Assembly: GCA_002418205.1 (NCBI GenBank)
Contig: DIDP01000070.1
Span: 5,191-69,190, forward strand
Reading direction: 5' to 3'
Source of the DNA: Anaerolineales bacterium UBA5797
GTDB lineage: Bacteria > Chloroflexota > Anaerolineae > Anaerolineales > Villigracilaceae
Length of the DNA: 64,000 nt
The position numbers were made by a program, and so were the translations under genes. Shown in pieces: positions 59,542 through 64,000 of this stretch (the stretch's first letter is position 1; each line of letters begins with the position of its first letter). A model generated the notes under the pieces. The model ran no database searches, was not told the origin of the DNA, and saw only the letters and a program-made list of their open reading frames with translations.

Positions 59542-59757
59542 ATGAGCCCGGATTTGAAATCAACTTTAAGAATAGATCGCAAAGCCTTCTCCGTCGTTTC
59601 ATTGACCGACGATTCGGGAGAAAAGTCTTATTGGCTTGCGAGAACCCCGGAAGAGCGCCTGAAGCAAGTTGAAATCCTCCGAAGGATCAATTATGGAAAT
59701 CAATCTACCGCTCGACTTCAAAGAGTTTTTGAAATTACTGAACGAGCGCGAGGTTAG
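59542..59757 (+). CDS. Small protein paired with a nucleotidyltransferase
   Basis: A 71-residue charged protein (MSPDLKSTLRIDRKAFSVVS..., with WLARTPEERLKQVEILRRIN). It has no membrane segment. The last 65 bases overlap the following nucleotidyltransferase gene in another frame, so the two are made together. This fits a small partner protein of a toxin-antitoxin-like pair, but no direct evidence of toxicity exists. Confidence 0.72.
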   Translation: MSPDLKSTLRIDRKAFSVVSLTDDSGEKSYWLARTPEERLKQVEILRRINYGNQSTARLQRVFEITERARG

Positions 59758-60139
59758 ATATCTTCTCATCGGGGGATATGCCGTTGGGTATCATGGTTAC
59801 CCTCGTGCTACGGGAGATATGGATATTTGGATTGCTATTCACCCTGAAAATGCCGAAAAGATGGTTGCTGTGTTGAAAGAATTTGGCTTCGACCATCCAG
59901 ATCTGAAGCCTGACTTATTTTTACAGGAGAGTAAGATCATCCGCATGGGGCATCCACCCATGAGGCTTGAAATTTCCACTGGCATTTCGGGAGTGGAGTT
60001 CGAAGAATGTTATGAAAGCCGAATTGTGGACACACTTGATGGTGTTGAAGTCAATATCATTGACCTGTCTCATCTCAAGACGAACAAAAAAGCTGCCGGG
60101 CGGCTCAAAGATCTGGCAGATCTGGAAAATCTTCCCTGA
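59693..60139 (+). CDS. MNT/AbiEii-like nucleotidyltransferase
   Basis: A 148-residue nucleotidyltransferase-fold protein: EVRYLLIGGYAVGYHGYPRA then TGDMDIWIAI gives the GG...H....R.T.D.D motif that holds the metal-binding Asp residues. Such proteins occur as toxins or antitoxins of nucleotidyltransferase pairs and as stand-alone enzymes. AAGGA lies before ATG 59693; the in-frame TTG at 59669 is rejected. It overlaps the preceding small gene. Confidence 0.82.
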   Translation: MEINLPLDFKEFLKLLNEREVRYLLIGGYAVGYHGYPRATGDMDIWIAIHPENAEKMVAVLKEFGFDHPDLKPDLFLQESKIIRMGHPPMRLEISTGISGVEFEECYESRIVDTLDGVEVNIIDLSHLKTNKKAAGRLKDLADLENLP

Positions 60140-60195
60140 TTCATCCCAAAAACTCTCCTCTCCTCGGGATAGAAATACCTTTGAAAGCAAACAAT

Positions 60196-60262
60196 CAGCC
60201 ACGGATCTCACGAATTGACACAGATTATTAATTTCCGTGCGAATCAGTGAAATCCGTGGCTG
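60196..60262. repeat. Long palindrome CAGCCACGGATCTCAC...GTGAAATCCGTGGCTG
   Basis: A 67-base imperfect palindrome starting CAGCCACGGATCTCACGAAT and ending CAGTGAAATCCGTGGCTG. It is the more symmetrical copy of the family at 21483-21545. It lies between two converging genes and may act as a transcription barrier. Confidence 0.75.
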
Positions 60263-60286
60263 GGTTTTAAACCTTTGCGGCAAAAT

Positions 60287-61351
60287 TTACTTCGCCTCAG
60301 ACATTGCCTTCTTGAACTCCACCAGCGCCTGGATGGGTGTGGGGTCCACGCCGTAGCCCATCGCCAGATAATACGCCATGTAATCGCCAAAGAGGATCAA
60401 CGTCCACATGTGGGCGAGGGATGTGTCACCGCGCGCATCGAGGACATCCGTATTCAGACCTTCGAGCATGAACGCCTGGCGCGTGAGGTCCGAGCGCAGG
60501 CGGTTGCGCGGATGGTCGGACCCGGAACGCAGGAAGAGGGTCATCGTGTGCGCGTTGAGCGTCTCCTGCGGATTGATCGTCCCTGCCAGCGTGTTGTGGT
60601 CCGCTTCGGGGAGGAATTCGAAGTTCGCGCCCGCCTTGGCAACTTCGTTCATCTGTCCCTTGAAGCGCCGCGCCACAACACTGAGCACACCCGAACCCAC
60701 GATCGTCACCCACCTGCCCATCAATTGACCGGCATACCGCTTGGCGGGATTCTTCGCGGCGGGGACGTCGGCTTTCAAATGTTGCTGTGAACGTTTCATC
60801 GCGGCGACCGCATCGTCGACCACCTCTTTTTGGTCTGGGATGAATCCCAGACGCTGGAACATCGCCAGTAAAAGGCCGAACGAGAATCCCACCGCGGCGC
60901 GCGGCTGTCCCGTGTGATCGAATGTCCATACGGGGATGTCATTTTCACCGGCGCGTTTTGCCAGTTCGCCGCCCGTGCACACGGCGATGATCCGGCATCC
61001 GGCTTTGCGCGCGGCTTCGAAGGCATCGAGCGTCTCCTCGGTGTTGCCCGAGTGCGAGGAGCAGACCACCAGCGTCTCTGCGCCACGCGCAAAGAGGGGG
61101 AGGCTGTAATCGCGATGAACGGAAACAGGCAGCGGGGCGAGAGAAGCGGCGTATGCGGCGAGCAGGTCGGCGCCGATGGCGGATCCGCCCATGCCTGCGA
61201 TCACCACCCGGCTGAAGTCCTTCCAATCGGGCAGGGAGTGTTTCATCCCCAGTTGGTAGGCAAAACCAAGCTGGTCGGGCAGGCCGTCGATTTCACCGAG
61301 CATGTTGAGGGTATCGAGCTGTTTGAAACGGTCGAGATCGTCGAGATTCAT
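60287..61351 (-). CDS. Bifunctional phosphoglucose/phosphomannose isomerase
   Basis: A 354-residue enzyme that interconverts glucose-6-P, mannose-6-P and fructose-6-P and so feeds both glycolysis and mannose-based sugar nucleotides. The N-terminal SIS domain has VVIAGMGGSAIGADLLAAYA and VCSSHSGNTEETLDAFE, and the C-terminal half has EADHNTLAGTINPQ, all typical of the PMI/PGI group of the PGI superfamily. GGAG lies 5 bases before ATG 61351. It is not in the glycan operon but may supply its sugars. Confidence 0.92.
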   Translation of the reverse strand: MNLDDLDRFKQLDTLNMLGEIDGLPDQLGFAYQLGMKHSLPDWKDFSRVVIAGMGGSAIGADLLAAYAASLAPLPVSVHRDYSLPLFARGAETLVVCSSHSGNTEETLDAFEAARKAGCRIIAVCTGGELAKRAGENDIPVWTFDHTGQPRAAVGFSFGLLLAMFQRLGFIPDQKEVVDDAVAAMKRSQQHLKADVPAAKNPAKRYAGQLMGRWVTIVGSGVLSVVARRFKGQMNEVAKAGANFEFLPEADHNTLAGTINPQETLNAHTMTLFLRSGSDHPRNRLRSDLTRQAFMLEGLNTDVLDARGDTSLAHMWTLILFGDYMAYYLAMGYGVDPTPIQALVEFKKAMSEAK

Positions 61352-61415
61352 GGTCACTCCAGAAAATAAGGTGCGTTGATTCTACAACAAAAACCGGCTG
61401 AATTTTGCATTGAAA

Positions 61416-61444
61416 TTGTCAGGTTACGGGGCGGGATTTTTAAT
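61416..61444 (+). promoter_or_regulatory. Promoter of the secreted FW protein
   Basis: TTGTCA (61416-61421), a 17-base spacer, TTTAAT (61439-61444). The leader would be about 80 bases and ends with an AAGGAGG ribosome binding site at 61519-61525. Confidence 0.55.
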
Positions 61445-61530
61445 GTATGACATGTCCCCCAGCGCGATGATAAAGTGACATCAATGTTTATGATTCCCGG
61501 TTGTATGACGGGAACCTCAAGGAGGCTTCC

Positions 61531-64000
61531 GTGTTCAAAGGAAAGTTGTTGAGCATGGTTTTACTGGCGGGAATGTTGCTGGGACAAACCGTCCCTCATG
61601 CAATGGCAGCAACCTATTGTGACCATGCACAATTCGTTTCAGATATCACCGCTCCAGACGGGGCGGCTTTCGCGCCGGGCGCGGCATTCACGAAGACCTG
61701 GCGTTTCATGAACATCGGCACCTGCACGTGGACCACATCCTACAGCCTGGTCTGGGCGGGCGGGGACGCGTTGGGCGCGCCGGCTTCGGTCAAACTGCCG
61801 GTGGATGTCCCGCCGGGGCAGATGCTCGATATCTCCGTGAACCTGACCGCGCCGAATGCAGCCGGTCACTACAAAGGTCTGTTCAAGTTCAGCAATGCCT
61901 CGGGCACACAGTTCGGCATCGGCGATTCTGCCGGTGAAGCATTCTGGGTGGATATCAACGTGGTGGCAACGGACGCGGTGATCTACGACTTCGTTGCCAA
62001 TGCCGCCTACGCCCAATGGAAGAGCGGCGCGGGACCGATTCCCTACCCTGGCGCCAGCGGCGACCGCCGCGGGTTTTCGTATCAGGTGGACAAGCCGCAT
62101 CTTGAGGATGACTCGTTCGATTCACTGCCGGGCTTGTTGACCGTCCCGCAGAACAAATACAACGGTTACATCCAGGCAACCTATCCCGAGTTCCAGATCC
62201 AGCAGGGCGATAAACTGCAGACGCTCGTCAACTGCGAGTTCGGCGCCACGGGTTGTTATGTCACGTTCCGCATCGACTACCTCCTGCCGAACAACGTCCA
62301 AAGGACATTGTGGAGTTTCAAGGAGGCGTACGACAAACGGTTCTACCGCGCGAACATCGACCTGAGTCCACTGGCAGGACAACGCGTCCGCTTCGTGTTC
62401 ATGCTGCTCTCGACCGGCTATGCAAGCGGCGACCGCGCCATCTGGGGCTCGCCGCGCATCGTGCGCGCCGGGACGATACAACCACCGGCTCCTCCTGCGA
62501 CCTTGACTCCGCTCCCGCCACTGACGCCGACTCAAACGCCGATCACGCCTCCGCCTCCCACCGTCGCCCCATCCGGCTGTGACCGTGCCATATTCATCAC
62601 CGACGTCAACGTGCCGGACGGCACCACCTTTGCACCCGGCGCGGCGTTCTCGAAGACCTGGCGTTTGAAGAACTCCGGGTCCTGCACATGGACGACTGCC
62701 TATAAGTTGATGTATTACAGCGGCGAGCAAATGGGCGCGCCGACCTCGATCAACATTCCCTGGAATGTGTATTACGGGCAGACGGTCGACCTCACCGTCA
62801 ACATGGTCGCGCCGGGTTCTCCCGGTCAATACCGCGGCTTCTGGATCCTGACCAATGCCAGCGGCAGCATGTTCGGCATCGGCTCGAACGCCGCGGATCC
62901 ATTCTGGGTGGAGATCAATGTGGCAGGCGAGGCGCCTCAGGAGGGCGGCTACAACTTCTGGTTGAACGCCTGCTCAGCCCAATGGAAGAGCGGAGCCGGT
63001 CCACTGCCCTGCCCGGGTGCGGTGGGCGACCGTAATGGATTCGTCATCGCAGATAATTTCTCCCATCTGGAAGACGGCACGATGGGACCCGCGCCCAGCC
63101 TGCTGATGGCGCCGCAAAACAAATACAACGGCTACATCCAGGGCTTCTATCCCACATTCACCGTCCGGCCCGGTGACCGCTTCCGGGCGGTCATTGGATG
63201 CGAATATGGCTCCAGTTGTTATGTCACCTTCCGCCTCGACTATATGAATCCCAACGGTTACATCGGCACCTTCTGGCAATGGCGCGAGCAGAATGACGGG
63301 AAAAATTATACGGCGGATGTTGACCTGACTCCTCTGGCGGGAAGAAGCGTGCGCTTCATCCTGACCATCCTCGCCACCGGGAGCGCCACCGGCGACCTCG
63401 TGCGGTGGGGCGCGCCGACCATCATCCGCAAGGAGGGAACCACCCCCCCGACCATTACGCCCATGCCGCCGACGATCACGGTCACTCCATCCATGAACGA
63501 CTGGCTGACGTTCACCAACGTAAGTTACGGATTCCAGTTCAAATATCCGCCCGCAAGCCAGATCGAAAATGGCGGCACGGACAACATTACCTATATCGAT
63601 CTGCCCATCACTCCGGGCACGAATCTTGATCATAAGTATCTGGAGATGGTCGTGGCGGACAACCCCGGCTACTGTCAAAGCCCATTGGCGACCAGTTCCA
63701 TGCTGCAAACCACAGAAACTGTGATCGTCAACGGTCTCACCTTCCTGAAACAGACCGGTCAGGATGGCACCGCGGGTCACATCAACAAATGGACGGCATA
63801 TTCCACACAGCGAGGCAATGCCTGCGTCAGCCTGGACTTCGTGCTGCGCGCCGCCGACCCCGGTGTCTTCACCACGCCGCCGCCGCTCTACGATGAAGCC
63901 GCGGAGTCGGCTGTGTTTGGGCAGATCGTTTCCACCTTTGCATGGCTGACCGTGCCGCCCACTCCCACCTTCACACCGGTTCCGCCCACATTGACACCCA
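61531..64000 (+). CDS. Large secreted protein with two FW/partner-domain units (3' end outside window)
   Basis: The frame is open from GTG 61531 (AAGGAGG five bases upstream) to the window end, at least 823 residues. A Sec signal peptide (MFKGKLLSMVLLAGMLLGQT..., cleavage near AMA-A) has no lipobox. FW domain 1 (about 30-148) has KTWRFMNIGTCTW. Partner domain 1 spans about 150-315 (YDFVANAAYAQWKSGAGPIP). After a Pro/Thr linker come FW domain 2 (KTWRLKNSGSCTW) and partner domain 2 (NFWLNACSAQWKSGAGPLPC), about 350-635. A further domain follows (TFTNVSYGFQFKYPPASQIE) and then a new Pro/Thr stretch at the edge. Probably secreted and repeat-built; function unknown. Confidence 0.88.
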   Translation, partial: MFKGKLLSMVLLAGMLLGQTVPHAMAATYCDHAQFVSDITAPDGAAFAPGAAFTKTWRFMNIGTCTWTTSYSLVWAGGDALGAPASVKLPVDVPPGQMLDISVNLTAPNAAGHYKGLFKFSNASGTQFGIGDSAGEAFWVDINVVATDAVIYDFVANAAYAQWKSGAGPIPYPGASGDRRGFSYQVDKPHLEDDSFDSLPGLLTVPQNKYNGYIQATYPEFQIQQGDKLQTLVNCEFGATGCYVTFRIDYLLPNNVQRTLWSFKEAYDKRFYRANIDLSPLAGQRVRFVFMLLSTGYASGDRAIWGSPRIVRAGTIQPPAPPATLTPLPPLTPTQTPITPPPPTVAPSGCDRAIFITDVNVPDGTTFAPGAAFSKTWRLKNSGSCTWTTAYKLMYYSGEQMGAPTSINIPWNVYYGQTVDLTVNMVAPGSPGQYRGFWILTNASGSMFGIGSNAADPFWVEINVAGEAPQEGGYNFWLNACSAQWKSGAGPLPCPGAVGDRNGFVIADNFSHLEDGTMGPAPSLLMAPQNKYNGYIQGFYPTFTVRPGDRFRAVIGCEYGSSCYVTFRLDYMNPNGYIGTFWQWREQNDGKNYTADVDLTPLAGRSVRFILTILATGSATGDLVRWGAPTIIRKEGTTPPTITPMPPTITVTPSMNDWLTFTNVSYGFQFKYPPASQIENGGTDNITYIDLPITPGTNLDHKYLEMVVADNPGYCQSPLATSSMLQTTETVIVNGLTFLKQTGQDGTAGHINKWTAYSTQRGNACVSLDFVLRAADPGVFTTPPPLYDEAAESAVFGQIVSTFAWLTVPPTPTFTPVPPTLTP

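Noticed and set aside
1..64000. tRNA, rRNA, phage or insertion-sequence genes
   Set aside because: No cloverleaf with a T-loop consensus, no rRNA-like block and no transposase or integrase motif was found on either strand by eye.

Overview
The window (mid-50s %GC by eye) most resembles a Chloroflexota genome, probably Anaerolineae/Anaerolineales. I infer this from gene content, not from a search: many Pro/Thr-linker lipoproteins with NBR1-type Ig (FW) domains, membrane TPR proteins, a propeller-type sensor kinase, and an Opp-type transporter with an odd solute-binding protein. Heme A synthase plus a cytochrome c lipoprotein suggest an aerobic or microaerobic electron-transport capability. No rRNA, tRNA, CRISPR array or insertion sequence was seen.

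Layout. 1-4776 (+): 3' end of polA, a large TPR protein, heme A synthase and a lipoprotein cytochrome c. 4822-12267 (-): a peptide-type ABC transporter operon (binding protein, two permeases, two ATPases, small membrane protein), chained by ATGA overlaps. 12674-17159 (+): a lipobox-bearing two-component propeller kinase and its NarL-type regulator. 17161-18668 (-): regulator / GIY-YIG / regulator operon with a dyad between its -35 and -10. 18803-20263 (-): an AT-richer gene of unknown function. 20522-21439 (+): branched-chain aminotransferase. 21653-28186 (-): Pro/Thr-rich membrane protein, parvulin lipoprotein, groESL under a perfect CIRCE element, two paralogous membrane TPR proteins. 28269-30325 (+): trmD and an MFS carrier. 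30520-35509 (+): a BMP-type nucleoside ABC importer. 35643-40660 (+): five consecutive lipoproteins sharing an FW domain. 40665-42408 (+): queG and rdgB. 42445-58780 (-): an orphan sensor kinase, then a long surface-glycan cluster with three sulfotransferases, three family-2 glycosyltransferases, two multi-membrane glycosyltransferase-like proteins, Wzz- and Wzy-like proteins, and a sugar-activation-like module. 58920-61351: acyltransferase, a nucleotidyltransferase pair, and a phosphoglucose/phosphomannose isomerase (-). 61531-end (+): a large secreted protein with two FW units that runs off the window.

Three themes cut across the region. Many genes have a -10 hexamer placed 6-8 bases before the start codon and no ribosome binding site, the pattern of leaderless transcripts; this corrects several starts. 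The solute-binding protein at 9670-12267 appears circularly permuted. Short palindromic dispersed repeats of several families lie between genes, and one sits in frame inside queG. The FW lipoproteins, together with an unnamed roughly 160-residue partner domain repeated in three proteins, are the best candidate for an undescribed extracellular system.
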